This document shows, one piece after another, positions 21,513-30,636 of a stretch of DNA of 43,013 nucleotides. The notes below the pieces were generated by a model that saw nothing but the letters and a program-made list of their open reading frames with translations, was not told the DNA's origin and searched no databases. This DNA comes from a virus. Location: IMG/VR virus record IMGVR_UViG_3300028025_005980, positions 1 to 43,013 of that record, one strand, 5' to 3'. A program made the position numbers and the translations under genes. The number at the start of each line of letters is the position of its first letter. The first letter of the stretch is position 1.

Positions 21513-21942
21513 TTTTGTATTTTTGTATATAGTCTGAACAAATTCCTAAGCATAAAGAAATATTATCATTATAAATTTCAGGCATCACTGCAATACTTCC
21601 AATTATAGGTTGTTTTCCAGGATATGTCCATATGTGGTTTTTTGATGTAAGTGTTAAGGTATCTTCTTCATGCCAGAAGTAGTGTAAAACGGTATTGCGA
21701 ATCCAATTCAATGATTCTATATTTTTACAATGTATCCAAAGTTTATTAATTCGTTCACTTAACCATTTATCATTAACTTCATATTGTGGTCCATCGTGTC
21801 CTAAATAAGTTCTACCATCTATAAACCACAAATCAATTTCTACACTATACCCTAAAGTAATAGCCTCATCTATATAATCGGGGTGATTTTCTCTTTCAGT
21901 AATTTTCCCGTTTATATTTCCTCTATGTGAAATATAAATCAT
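21484..21942 (-). CDS. GDPD-like phosphodiesterase, 152 aa
   Basis: Begins IYISHRGNINGKITERENHPDYIDEAITLGYSVEIDLWFIDGRTYLGHD: the HRG, E-x-D and GHD residues of glycerophosphodiester phosphodiesterases (PI-PLC-like barrel). At 152 aa it is shorter than the usual ~250 aa, so the barrel may be incomplete or minimal. In a glycan cassette it could cleave a lipid or glycerol-phosphate linkage. It overlaps the HAD-nucleotidyltransferase start by four bases. Confidence 0.68.
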   Translation of the reverse strand: MIYISHRGNINGKITERENHPDYIDEAITLGYSVEIDLWFIDGRTYLGHDGPQYEVNDKWLSERINKLWIHCKNIESLNWIRNTVLHYFWHEEDTLTLTSKNHIWTYPGKQPIIGSIAVMPEIYNDNISLCLGICSDYIQKYKNENISNYNI

Positions 21943-23315
21943 TTCTTATAATTTTCTAAATAATAATTTAAATCCTCTGGTGTTCCTAGACCCCACATAT
22001 TATCAGAAGGGATCTGGTAGTTATATATTATTTTATTGTCTTGGATAGCTTCATTGTATATAGGGCAAACATAGAATTCATTATTAACCCTAATGTTTTT
22101 TTCTATCATTTGCTCAGCATATTTAATAAAATCAGACCCATGTTTCCAATAATAAACACCAGCGGTTGCCTGGTTTGAAATAGGATTTTTTTCTGCTACT
22201 TCTGTTATAATTCCATTTTCATCTGTTCTAGCAAATGACCATTTTGGATGTGTTGCTTCAAAACACATTATACCACCATCATATCCTTTCTCATTCATTT
22301 GATACATAAAATCTGTTGAATCCCATTCAATAAATTGATCTGAATTGGTTAGTATTAGTTGGTTTTCATTATTAATGAATTCTTTAGCTAATAGAACAGT
22401 ACATGCTGCTCCTTCAGTCATACCATCTACTTCAATTATTTTGCAATCAGGAGTAATTAGATTAAGTAATGTATCTAAATTATATTTTTCTCTATGTGAT
22501 TTTTGAACTATATAAATAAAATTAGCTTTAATATTCATTGCTTCAACTACTACTTGAATCATTGGTCTTCCCTCAACATCAATAAGAGGTTTAGGAAATG
22601 TATATCCCACCTTTTCAAAACGACTTCCAGCACCAGCCATAGGAACAACAATATTTAATTTTTCATCATGCCATTTACTTTTACTCATATTATTTGTTTT
22701 TAATTTATTTTTTATCTTTTCTAAAGTTACATCTACAGAATTCTTTACACGAAGTATAGTAGCATTTGAACGATGAGCAGCTAATAATCCTTGAGGAGAA
22801 TCTTCAATGATTAATGTTTCCTCTGGGAGGTGACTCATCATCGATATGGCTTTCCAATATACTTCAGGGTGGGGTTTTGGATTTTTAACATCATCATTTG
22901 TAACAATAACATCTAAATACTCAATAACTCCTGTCTTTGCTAAAGCTACTAATGTTGTTCTTCTAATACTATTAGTACAACAACCAAGTAGATAGCCTTC
23001 ATCTTTCAATGATTTAAAAATAGATATCATTTTTTCATCTATTTTTATTTTTGAAAATTCTTCTAAAGTTAGTTGTTGTTTTCTATTATATATTTGTTGA
23101 TGCTTATTAGCTGGTAGATTCTTTTCATTAGTTAGCATCTTAAGTTTTGTTCCGGTTTTTAATCCGTCATACCTGTTAATATGTTCTTTTTCAGTAATTA
23201 TATAAATAGGATCTACTTCAGAGATAGCTTTATTTAAAGATTCATAGTGGATTTCTTTAGTGTCTGTTATAACACCATCTAAATCAAATAATATTAATTT
23301 TATTTTAGAACTCAT
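21939..23315 (-). CDS. HAD phosphatase fused to sugar nucleotidyltransferase
   Basis: 458 aa in two enzyme halves. Residues 1-~205: HAD-type phosphatase (FDLDGV with Asp11/Asp13, CTNS near 113, KNPKPHP near 145, IEDSPQG near 170). Residues ~218-458: NTP-transferase (VVPMAGAGSRF at 223-233, PKPLIDVEGRP at 241-251, LTNSDQF near 314), which activates a sugar-1-phosphate with an NTP. Joining a phosphatase to a nucleotidyltransferase would let one protein remove a phosphate and make an activated sugar. The substrate is unknown. The linker is Lys-rich (~200-217). Overlap of 11 nt with 23305-23985. Confidence 0.82.
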   Translation of the reverse strand: MSSKIKLILFDLDGVITDTKEIHYESLNKAISEVDPIYIITEKEHINRYDGLKTGTKLKMLTNEKNLPANKHQQIYNRKQQLTLEEFSKIKIDEKMISIFKSLKDEGYLLGCCTNSIRRTTLVALAKTGVIEYLDVIVTNDDVKNPKPHPEVYWKAISMMSHLPEETLIIEDSPQGLLAAHRSNATILRVKNSVDVTLEKIKNKLKTNNMSKSKWHDEKLNIVVPMAGAGSRFEKVGYTFPKPLIDVEGRPMIQVVVEAMNIKANFIYIVQKSHREKYNLDTLLNLITPDCKIIEVDGMTEGAACTVLLAKEFINNENQLILTNSDQFIEWDSTDFMYQMNEKGYDGGIMCFEATHPKWSFARTDENGIITEVAEKNPISNQATAGVYYWKHGSDFIKYAEQMIEKNIRVNNEFYVCPIYNEAIQDNKIIYNYQIPSDNMWGLGTPEDLNYYLENYKK

Positions 23316-23985
23316 AGTTGAAAGAATTATGACCTTTTACAATATCACTTTTATGTTTTAACCAGTTTATTTCTATATTATTTTCAATACAGTCATTCAT
23401 ATAAAAATAAGCATTATTTTTTATAAAGTGATTATATGTTAATATAAAATCACTCTTTTTGCCAACCAAAAAATTATAAGAAATTATTGCCTCTGGGGGG
23501 ATGGGGGTGTTTTCTTCTATAGTTATTCCGAAAGTATTTAGCATATTCTCTAAATTACCGTATATTACTAAATCAACAGGATAATCATGGGAATAATGTG
23601 AATAAATTAATTCATAGTAAATATCTTTTCTAATTCCTTCTTTAGAAATAGCCAAAAAAGCCATTTCTTTTCCTTTTAATTTATTTAGAAATATTTCTAA
23701 ATTAGTTATAGTTGTATCACCTCTAACTTTTAATATTTCTGTTACTCCTTTACTTTTTAAATAATTAAGTCCATTAAAAGTAGAAACTAACTGAAAGTTA
23801 ATATTTAAATAGCCTGGGGTTTGGGGTTTTTTATTAGTTATAACAGGGATATGTTTTTTTATAAAATCTATATTTTCTTTGGGTTCATCTTCCCATGTTG
23901 ACCAAACTACATTAGGAATATCTTTATAACAAGATATTATTTGTTCATAATAATTTGTTGGTCCTTGTATTACTATTCCTTGCAT
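23305..23985 (-). CDS. WavE-like LPS synthesis protein
   Basis: 226 aa. GIVIQGPTNYYEQ at the start, NVVWSTWEDEPKENIDFI, then NINFQLVSTFNGLNYLKSKG and ILKVRGDTT. This pattern fits the WavE lipopolysaccharide family (sugar transfer, GT-A-like), where an N-Q-x-x-S...G helix is followed by R-x-D. No signal peptide. It follows the methyltransferase gene after 3 nt. Moderately sure; a plain GT-A glycosyltransferase is the alternative. Confidence 0.58.
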   Translation of the reverse strand: MQGIVIQGPTNYYEQIISCYKDIPNVVWSTWEDEPKENIDFIKKHIPVITNKKPQTPGYLNINFQLVSTFNGLNYLKSKGVTEILKVRGDTTITNLEIFLNKLKGKEMAFLAISKEGIRKDIYYELIYSHYSHDYPVDLVIYGNLENMLNTFGITIEENTPIPPEAIISYNFLVGKKSDFILTYNHFIKNNAYFYMNDCIENNIEINWLKHKSDIVKGHNSFNYEF

Positions 23986-23988
23986 TTA

Positions 23989-24636
23989 TTAATAGAGTTT
24001 TCTAAGTATTGTTAATCCATTATTAAAAGGAATTGTTACCCATTCCCATTTATTTTTATCTAATTCAAGAACAGCATGAGTAGGTCCTCCTTTAGACCAT
24101 TCTCCACCATTAGGTGAATCTTTATGCCAACTATATTCCCCACTATCATTATTATAAGCCATTAAATCATGTAATAATATTAATGATTTTTTATCTGTTA
24201 TTTTATCAATTAATTCTAATTCTACTTTTACATGCTCATATGCATGCCAATCATCAACATATACTAAATCATAATGAGATCCTTTTTCAACTTCTTGTTT
24301 TAAAAAATTAATTGCTTCTGCTTTTACAAAAGTATAATGAGGTTTCAAATCCTCAGGACAAGACCACATTGTTTGATCAATATCAACTGCTGTTAGATGA
24401 CCTCCAATCATTGAAGCAGCCACTACTATTGGTTCAGAAGTATCACCCCATCTAACACCTAATTCTAACATTTTTTTAGCTCTAATTTGTAGTGTTAATC
24501 CAAAAATAGTTACTAAATGATGATCACTATCTCCTATTCCGTTAGGCCATCTTGGGTTGATAGTTTTATTTAGAAAATTTTCAAATACTTCTTGTTGGTT
24601 ATTCATTTTAGGAATATACTGATAATTAAAAGCCAT
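23989..24636 (-). CDS. class I SAM-dependent methyltransferase, 215 aa
   Basis: Rossmann-type methyltransferase of the Methyltransf_24 type: LELGVRWGDTSEPIVVAA (motif I, glycine-rich), LTAVDID (motif II), YDLVYVDDWHAYEH (motif III/post I) and ILLHDL. Such enzymes in glycan cassettes methylate a sugar or its acceptor. It has no N-terminal zinc domain, unlike the methyltransferase at 26360. It sits 1 nt downstream of the SDR gene. Confidence 0.78.
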   Translation of the reverse strand: MAFNYQYIPKMNNQQEVFENFLNKTINPRWPNGIGDSDHHLVTIFGLTLQIRAKKMLELGVRWGDTSEPIVVAASMIGGHLTAVDIDQTMWSCPEDLKPHYTFVKAEAINFLKQEVEKGSHYDLVYVDDWHAYEHVKVELELIDKITDKKSLILLHDLMAYNNDSGEYSWHKDSPNGGEWSKGGPTHAVLELDKNKWEWVTIPFNNGLTILRKLY

Positions 24637-24637
24637 T

Positions 24638-25456
24638 TTAATATAGTTTATAAAGTTTGTTAATTCCTTCTTCTAATGTTGTTTTTGGTTGCCAAAGTTT
24701 TAAAATATAGCTATCAGCATTATTCATAGCATTCTTTTGAGTTTGATCCTGTCTAGTAGAAGGTATAATTTCACAACCCGATATATTCTGGATTATTTTG
24801 GCTACGTCTATTACTTTTATCCAGTCAAAATTAGTTATGTGGTAATTTTTATTTCTATTTAATGTACGATATTTCTTACTAATAACCAAAAGACACTCAG
24901 CACAATCATCTCCATATAGAAGCTGCCTTGATTCTTGTCCATCTGTTCTCATTTTAATAACACCTTCATATTTAGCCATCTTAATAAAGTCTGTTATAAC
25001 ATGGGATTTTTCTTCATCTTTTTCATATCCATATACATTCCAAAACCTTACAACTATACCGTTTAGATCCTTAGTCATTTTTTCACCTATACTTTTTAAC
25101 TGGCCATAGGTAGAATAACCTAATTCAGACATTTGTGAGGAAGCAAATAATACTGGTTTATTATGTTTTTGAATTAATTCAAATGTATTAGCCATTATTT
25201 TTATATTGTTGCTAATAAAAGGATATGTGTCTTGATATTTTTCAAGGTATTTTGCTCCACCAACATCAAAGGCTAAAAAATGAACTATATCACATTCTTT
25301 TATTTTTTCTTCAAGAAGAGAATTATTTGATATTCTAAGATCTTCATTTAAATCTCTTTCAATATCAAACTCAATTACTTCTTCTCCTTGATTTTTAAAA
25401 TAATCTACAATACAATTACCTATTTGTCCCGATGATCCTAAAACTAAATGTTTCAT
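24638..25456 (-). CDS. NAD-dependent epimerase/dehydratase, 272 aa
   Basis: Extended SDR enzyme: LVLGSSGQIGNCIVDYF (dinucleotide-binding GxxGxxG), FASSQMSELG, then YGQLKSIGEK, with catalytic Tyr-x3-Lys, and VVRFWNVYG. Family members alter nucleotide-sugars (epimerase, dehydratase or reductase). The exact reaction cannot be read from sequence. The start overlaps 25453-26370 by four bases. Confidence 0.82.
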   Translation of the reverse strand: MKHLVLGSSGQIGNCIVDYFKNQGEEVIEFDIERDLNEDLRISNNSLLEEKIKECDIVHFLAFDVGGAKYLEKYQDTYPFISNNIKIMANTFELIQKHNKPVLFASSQMSELGYSTYGQLKSIGEKMTKDLNGIVVRFWNVYGYEKDEEKSHVITDFIKMAKYEGVIKMRTDGQESRQLLYGDDCAECLLVISKKYRTLNRNKNYHITNFDWIKVIDVAKIIQNISGCEIIPSTRQDQTQKNAMNNADSYILKLWQPKTTLEEGINKLYKLY

Positions 25457-26370
25457 TTTAATATTTTTTTATTATACAGGTGTTTAATTCCTCTTTCTAA
25501 GTATAATTGCATATTAGCTTCAAATTTTTGTCTTTGTTGAGGAGCATTACCTTTTAAATGTATAAAATCTTTGTAGTATGAGACAAATCCTTTTCCTTTT
25601 AATGAACCTATTGGATATTCAAATATTGTTTGACCTCTTAAAACGTATTCTTGAAAATCTACTCCTCTTTCCTTAGCATATTCAGTCAACATTAATGACC
25701 ACCAATCCCAAGGTCCATATCCATACCAATCATCTTGTACAGGAGCAAAATCCTCATAAAATGCTTTATTATACAAATCTAACCACCATGCCCATTTACT
25801 TCGATGAGTTGGTTCTAACCTAATTTCAGCATCATCTGTTTTCATATGATATCTAATGTCATAAACATCAGTATCATTCCATTCAGCATATGGAACATCC
25901 ATATACCTTTGATTAGTAATTTCATCCCATGTATTATCCCACATTTTATGAATTTCAGGAGTAACTACATAATATTTATTTTTAATTACTTTAGTTGACT
26001 CAAGCATTAAGGCTAATAAATGCTCACTAAAATACATGTCTGGTGTAATATTAATGTAGTAATCAGCATCGCAATAGGAATCTCGTTGCATGTCTAATAA
26101 ACCATAGCATTCATCCCCATCGTATATTTTAGAATTGACCTTATAATCTTTAAGTAATATCTCTAAATCATTAAATTTCTGAGTGAAGAATTCCTTAGGT
26201 AGTCTTGTTTTATCCCAATCAATTAAGTAATTAGAACAATTCATTACTGTATCAATTTCAATATCAACATTGTCTGGGATATAGTATCTTGATTTTTTTA
26301 ATTGGGCGTATGATAATAGAGCATAATCTATTTCATATGGCATTATGTGGTATGATATTTTAACCTTCAT
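25453..26370 (-). CDS. putative GT-A glycosyltransferase, 305 aa
   Basis: Not a close match to a family I can name. Reads MKVKISYHIMPYEIDYALLSY at the start and DADYYINITPDMYFSEHLL in the middle, a DxD-like acid motif in a glycosyltransferase-A setting. The C-terminal half is rich in Trp, with DDWYGYGPWDWWSLMLTEYA. Its place among sugar genes supports sugar transfer, but a different sugar-acting enzyme is possible. Confidence 0.5.
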   Translation of the reverse strand: MKVKISYHIMPYEIDYALLSYAQLKKSRYYIPDNVDIEIDTVMNCSNYLIDWDKTRLPKEFFTQKFNDLEILLKDYKVNSKIYDGDECYGLLDMQRDSYCDADYYINITPDMYFSEHLLALMLESTKVIKNKYYVVTPEIHKMWDNTWDEITNQRYMDVPYAEWNDTDVYDIRYHMKTDDAEIRLEPTHRSKWAWWLDLYNKAFYEDFAPVQDDWYGYGPWDWWSLMLTEYAKERGVDFQEYVLRGQTIFEYPIGSLKGKGFVSYYKDFIHLKGNAPQQRQKFEANMQLYLERGIKHLYNKKILK

Positions 26371-27598
26371 TTATTTCTAGTGTTGGGAAGTATTTAATAA
26401 ATAAATCGTTTGGGTTATTTCGTTTTGCCTTAATTCTGGATTTGATTTCAGTGTAGAAATTCCAAGCTAAAGGTATAAATGCTACTTTATTTGTATGCAT
26501 ATAGAATGAGTCATTTATATATTCAGATCCTTTAATGGGAATGTTCATTCCTGGGGTGTATAGATCTTGTTTTAAAGGATTATCATCTATAATAACATCT
26601 AATTTAATGTTACCAAAATTAAGTAGTGTATTTCCTTTAGCAGCAGCACCATATCCTACTAAATGGTAATTTTCAGCTTTAAGTTTTTCCAATTTATTTT
26701 TTAAATCATAAGTTGCTTTATAACATTTTAAGGCATATTCAGGATATGTTAATACATTATATAACCCTTTTTCTTCTTCAAACGCTAACATTTTTGCTGT
26801 TCCTTCTAATCCTAAATCTTTTTTAGTAACTACAAACACATAGCTAGTACCATGAATATCAGTTTTAAATACATCACTCAATACTAAACCACATCTTTCA
26901 ACTAAGGTTTTCATTGACTTAGTATTAAAGAAAGATAAATGCTCGTGGTATATAGTATCGAATTCATTATTCAATACCATATTTGCTTGTGATGTTTGAA
27001 TAAATAATAATGATTTATTATTCATTAATTCTTTACATGATAAAAGAAAATCAACAGTATATTTGTTATGAGCAAATACATTTTGTGCTGTAATGATATC
27101 AAATTTAGTATTACCGAATTTGTCAATAGTATTGATATTAAAATAATCACAAACAACATTATGTCCTTTATCTATAGCTGTAGGGACTAAGTTTATAGCT
27201 GGGTCGATTCCGTAGGTTGTTAGCCCTAGTTTTTGGTATGAGTCAAGTTGAGTTCCATCATTACAGGCTATGTCTAGTATGTTTTTAGCTTCAGGGTTAT
27301 ATTCTAATGTTTTTGCGGCAAAGAAATCAAAATAGTCTTTTAATGTTTGTGTTGTACCACTTACATATAAGTAATGTTTAAACATTAAATCAGGATTAAC
27401 TGTATGACTTAATTGTAAATGAAAACATTTATCACATAAATTTAGTCTTAAAGGATATTCATGTTGTATTGTTAAATTGCTATGATAATCATTTGCTAAT
27501 GGTTGATTACCTAAATCTAATATTGTTTTTAAATTAATATTACCGCAACAGAAACACTCTTTATTTTCAATATATTCTATTTGAAATTCATTATTCAT
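26360..27598 (-). CDS. zinc-domain sugar C-methyltransferase, 412 aa
   Basis: Three parts: an N-terminal zinc module (CFCCG...LCDKCFHLQL), a central SAM-binding domain (ILDIACNDGTQLDSY, TYGIDPA, FDIITAQNVFAHN), and a C-terminal domain with LVGYGAAAKGNTLLNF and DDNPLKQDLYTPG. This is the layout of NDP-hexose C-3 methyltransferases (TylCIII type). I chose the start at 27598 because its ATGAATAA overlaps the upstream stop. The 27637 start would add 13 residues inside the epimerase gene. It should methylate a nucleotide-sugar. Confidence 0.82.
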   Translation of the reverse strand: MNNEFQIEYIENKECFCCGNINLKTILDLGNQPLANDYHSNLTIQHEYPLRLNLCDKCFHLQLSHTVNPDLMFKHYLYVSGTTQTLKDYFDFFAAKTLEYNPEAKNILDIACNDGTQLDSYQKLGLTTYGIDPAINLVPTAIDKGHNVVCDYFNINTIDKFGNTKFDIITAQNVFAHNKYTVDFLLSCKELMNNKSLLFIQTSQANMVLNNEFDTIYHEHLSFFNTKSMKTLVERCGLVLSDVFKTDIHGTSYVFVVTKKDLGLEGTAKMLAFEEEKGLYNVLTYPEYALKCYKATYDLKNKLEKLKAENYHLVGYGAAAKGNTLLNFGNIKLDVIIDDNPLKQDLYTPGMNIPIKGSEYINDSFYMHTNKVAFIPLAWNFYTEIKSRIKAKRNNPNDLFIKYFPTLEINEG

Positions 27599-28520
27599 AA
27601 TCTTTAAATTGATTTCTTGATGTGAATATAATATCATTAAAATTACTTAACAACTCTTCTGTAATACTTTCTATTGTTTCTTTAAATTCAAAATTAAATG
27701 TATTTTTAAATTTATTACAGTTAATAGAAAAATTATAGCTCTTAGTTTGTAGTTTTGCATTTATAATATTGCTGGGGTCGGTTTCATATTCAGTAACAGC
27801 TACTCCTGTAATTTTACTAACACCATATGCTATATCTCCGGATGTACTGTTGAATGAAGCTAAATTATAAATACCTCTATAGTCTTCTTTTGTATCAATA
27901 ATAGTTTTAATTGCTCTACTTAAATCACTAATACCTAAAATTGGTCTAAGGATATCTTTAATATATAATTTAATCTCTCCATCTGTAAGAGCATTATATA
28001 CCATTGAATTAATCATTACATCTTTTCTAACAATAGGAGAATAACCATTTACAGTACCAAATCTTAAACCATAATACTGGGTGTCAAATTTGGGTGCATA
28101 TAAATCAATTACATGTTTTGTAATATCATAATGGTTATGAGGGATAAACCCATTATAATTTTCATCAACTACCAATTCACCAGCATTTCCATAAACACTA
28201 GATGAACTAGCATAAATGAATTTTTGATGTGATTTTAATTTAGATGCTAATTGAACAAAATTTCTAATATTATTATCATAGGCACTCATTAAAGGACCTT
28301 CACACATCTTAACACTTGAATGTGCCGCTAATAAAATAATTACATCAAATTCAGATAAAAAATCAGATGATAATTCACTAATATCTAATTCTAATGTATG
28401 ATTAAGAGGTCTATCAAACCAACAATTATCAACTATTGTTATATCATATCTAGCTGAGTGGTCTTTATATAGGCGATTACCAATGTAGCCGTTTCCTCCA
28501 ATTAATAGTATTTTTTTCAT
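27591..28520 (-). CDS. NAD-dependent sugar epimerase, 309 aa
   Basis: Extended SDR: KKILLIGGNGYIGNRLYKD (GxxGYIG), LELDIS, LLAAHSS, ASSSSVYGNAGE, and YDITKH with the catalytic Tyr-x3-Lys. The Ser/Tyr/Lys set is complete. The family includes UDP-glucose 4-epimerase and dTDP-sugar enzymes; the substrate is not clear. It is coupled to the methyltransferase (overlap at stop). Confidence 0.83.
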   Translation of the reverse strand: MKKILLIGGNGYIGNRLYKDHSARYDITIVDNCWFDRPLNHTLELDISELSSDFLSEFDVIILLAAHSSVKMCEGPLMSAYDNNIRNFVQLASKLKSHQKFIYASSSSVYGNAGELVVDENYNGFIPHNHYDITKHVIDLYAPKFDTQYYGLRFGTVNGYSPIVRKDVMINSMVYNALTDGEIKLYIKDILRPILGISDLSRAIKTIIDTKEDYRGIYNLASFNSTSGDIAYGVSKITGVAVTEYETDPSNIINAKLQTKSYNFSINCNKFKNTFNFEFKETIESITEELLSNFNDIIFTSRNQFKDYE

Positions 28521-28542
28521 ATTTTAAATTTAATAAAATTTA

Positions 28543-29625
28543 TTATGAATTCCAAACAGAATTATCTTTTACTTGTTTTAAAACTTCTATTAAACCATCC
28601 AAATTAGGAATATACCAGGGATAGTTATTTTTATCTGCTAGCTCAGATTTATTAGGATCTATAATTAATTCTCCTACTCCTTCTAAAAGAAGAAGATTAG
28701 ATCCTGAATAGAGGGAATATTCATAACATTTGCCATTTAGCCAATCTCCCATTCTTGGATTAGATATAATTACACTATTACTTTCAGGAGCAGCAAAAAG
28801 TATATTTACATTAGAGGCACTGCTTTGTTGAATTATAGTTTTATAAGATTTAAATATTTGTATTTTTTCTTTTAGATTATAATTCATCAATTCAATTATA
28901 TCATAGTCTAATTCAGATTTAATTTTATCAATTAATTCTAATTCATTCTGCATTTCACGTCCATGATACCAACCATGTTTAATGGTATCTTGTCTAGATA
29001 TATAACATCCCTCCTTAATAACTTCAATTGGATCTATTTTATCATAGACCTTTCTTATCATTTTTATAATAGGGCCATGACCATACCCTTCAGGAAACCA
29101 AAATAGACAATTAGGTAATATTATTTTTTTAATTTGATATGAAGTATTTTTCTTAAATACTATTACTTCTAAATCATTATAATATAAATTTAACCATTGT
29201 TTGATAAAACTATTTTTACCTGTTTCTTCATAAAATTCTTCTGGGATTCCTAGTTTTAGTTTTGGGTTGTCTTTTTTTAGAATATCAAAATATATACATT
29301 TACCAAATAGATCAAAGAAAAAATGTATATAATTAATCCCAGTTCCATCAAAAAATAAAAAAACATCTTCATCTATAACATAATCAAATTTATCATCAAA
29401 ATCATATTCGTTAGGGTAATATATTTCTTTATCTCCTATTTTTTGAGTATCTTTATCTATACCTGCTTTTACTTTTTTAGTATTATGTATTACTTCAATT
29501 AAATTATTAGCAGTTCCATCACTTATATCTTCTCCGGTATTTTTTAATAATACATTATCTAATACAGTACAGAATTGTCTATGGTGATGAGGATTATCAG
29601 GTATATTAAATTGTATTACACTCAT
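28543..29625 (-). CDS. glycosyltransferase family 61-like, 360 aa
   Basis: The segment YISRQDT...NELELIDKIKSEL, then LKEKIQIFKSYKTIIQQSSASNVNILFAAPESNSVI, is the GT61 (DUF563) signature: Arg near the strand, Asn-Glu, helix, then the sugar-nucleotide-binding segment. The rest is typical of GT-B enzymes in surface glycan clusters. The start overlaps 29622-30257 by four bases. Confidence 0.68.
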   Translation of the reverse strand: MSVIQFNIPDNPHHHRQFCTVLDNVLLKNTGEDISDGTANNLIEVIHNTKKVKAGIDKDTQKIGDKEIYYPNEYDFDDKFDYVIDEDVFLFFDGTGINYIHFFFDLFGKCIYFDILKKDNPKLKLGIPEEFYEETGKNSFIKQWLNLYYNDLEVIVFKKNTSYQIKKIILPNCLFWFPEGYGHGPIIKMIRKVYDKIDPIEVIKEGCYISRQDTIKHGWYHGREMQNELELIDKIKSELDYDIIELMNYNLKEKIQIFKSYKTIIQQSSASNVNILFAAPESNSVIISNPRMGDWLNGKCYEYSLYSGSNLLLLEGVGELIIDPNKSELADKNNYPWYIPNLDGLIEVLKQVKDNSVWNS

Positions 29626-30257
29626 AATGTATTATAATAATTGTTTTGTTTTTCTTGTCTTTCTATTGTCTTAGAATGAATTAAATCATACCCTTCAGGA
29701 AGAGGAACTATTGTTTTAGCACCAACTAAACGCTCATGAACTTTATTTATCCATTTTATTTCAGGTATATTTTTAAGTATACGTGTTTGATAATCGGGAT
29801 AATTAACCCATCCGTTTTCATTAACATTCCATCCCCATTTTTGAATGTGTTCTTGAGTTAATCCTTCTACTGTATTAATTCTAGGAACAGCATATAGTTC
29901 AATTTCAGGATTAAGTTCTAATATTTCAGGAAGATTAAGTATTAAATCTTGAGAAAGATTCTCATCTGCATCTATCTGAAAGATATAATCTTTAGTACAA
30001 TAATTTTTTAGATTATTTTTAAATGATGCGAAGTCTTTATTTAATCCAAACTCAATGACATTCCAATTAATACGCATATAATCAAAACACAATGCTTTTA
30101 CTTCTTCAGTAGCAGTAGTATCTAATTGAATTACTACTTCATCTTCTTCTCTAATCCAGTCTTCTAAATGATCTAATAAACGTTCTAACTCAACATGTTC
30201 ATTACATGCTGTAATTGCATAACTAATTGAAGGCATAACATTATTTTTGTTTTTCAA
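29622..30257 (-). CDS. glycosyltransferase family 2, 211 aa
   Basis: SISYAITACNEHVELERLLDHL and EEDEVVIQLDTT form the N-terminal GT-A strand pair. FQIDADENLSQDLI holds the DxD (DAD) metal site. The C-terminal EIKWINKVHERLVGAK is the acceptor part of family-2 enzymes. Short for the family (usually ~250-300 aa) but the catalytic domain looks whole. It overlaps the zinc-ribbon gene by 17 nt. Confidence 0.78.
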   Translation of the reverse strand: MKNKNNVMPSISYAITACNEHVELERLLDHLEDWIREEDEVVIQLDTTATEEVKALCFDYMRINWNVIEFGLNKDFASFKNNLKNYCTKDYIFQIDADENLSQDLILNLPEILELNPEIELYAVPRINTVEGLTQEHIQKWGWNVNENGWVNYPDYQTRILKNIPEIKWINKVHERLVGAKTIVPLPEGYDLIHSKTIERQEKQNNYYNTL

Positions 30258-30636
30258 AGAAGCCTATATAATCTAGAGCTTCCATAAATTCTTTCTCTTC
30301 AAAGTATTTTACTGTTGTCATATCAGCTTTACCATCTTTAGATTGCACACCAGCCCACTTCCATTCTTCTGGTGTTTTGCCATCAGCAAATACTAATGAT
30401 TTATCTTCTAGCATTACGCTATTAGGGTACCAGTAATAACCTTTATCGTCTTTAAATTTAATATCTTTATATAGTTGAGGAATTACTACCTCTACTTCTT
30501 CTAATTTATCTTCTGTAAGGGTTGAATTAGATGTGAAACCACATCCAAAACAACTCCAAACAGTAAGTTTATCATTTGATATCTCGTGACATGCATTTCC
30601 TTCACATCGAGGACATACTATAAGTGATTCCTGCAT
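30241..30636 (-). CDS. zinc-ribbon protein, 131 aa
   Basis: N-terminal zinc ribbon with Cys8, Cys11, Cys29 and Cys32 (VCPRCEGNACHE...WSCFGCGF). The rest has acidic strands and WYPNSVMLEDKSLVFADG. Not recognised otherwise. It sits among glycosyltransferases with an ATG-stop overlap to 30636-31922 (TAATG). It may bind nucleic acid or a partner; its role in the cassette is unclear. Confidence 0.6.
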   Translation of the reverse strand: MQESLIVCPRCEGNACHEISNDKLTVWSCFGCGFTSNSTLTEDKLEEVEVVIPQLYKDIKFKDDKGYYWYPNSVMLEDKSLVFADGKTPEEWKWAGVQSKDGKADMTTVKYFEEKEFMEALDYIGFFEKQK

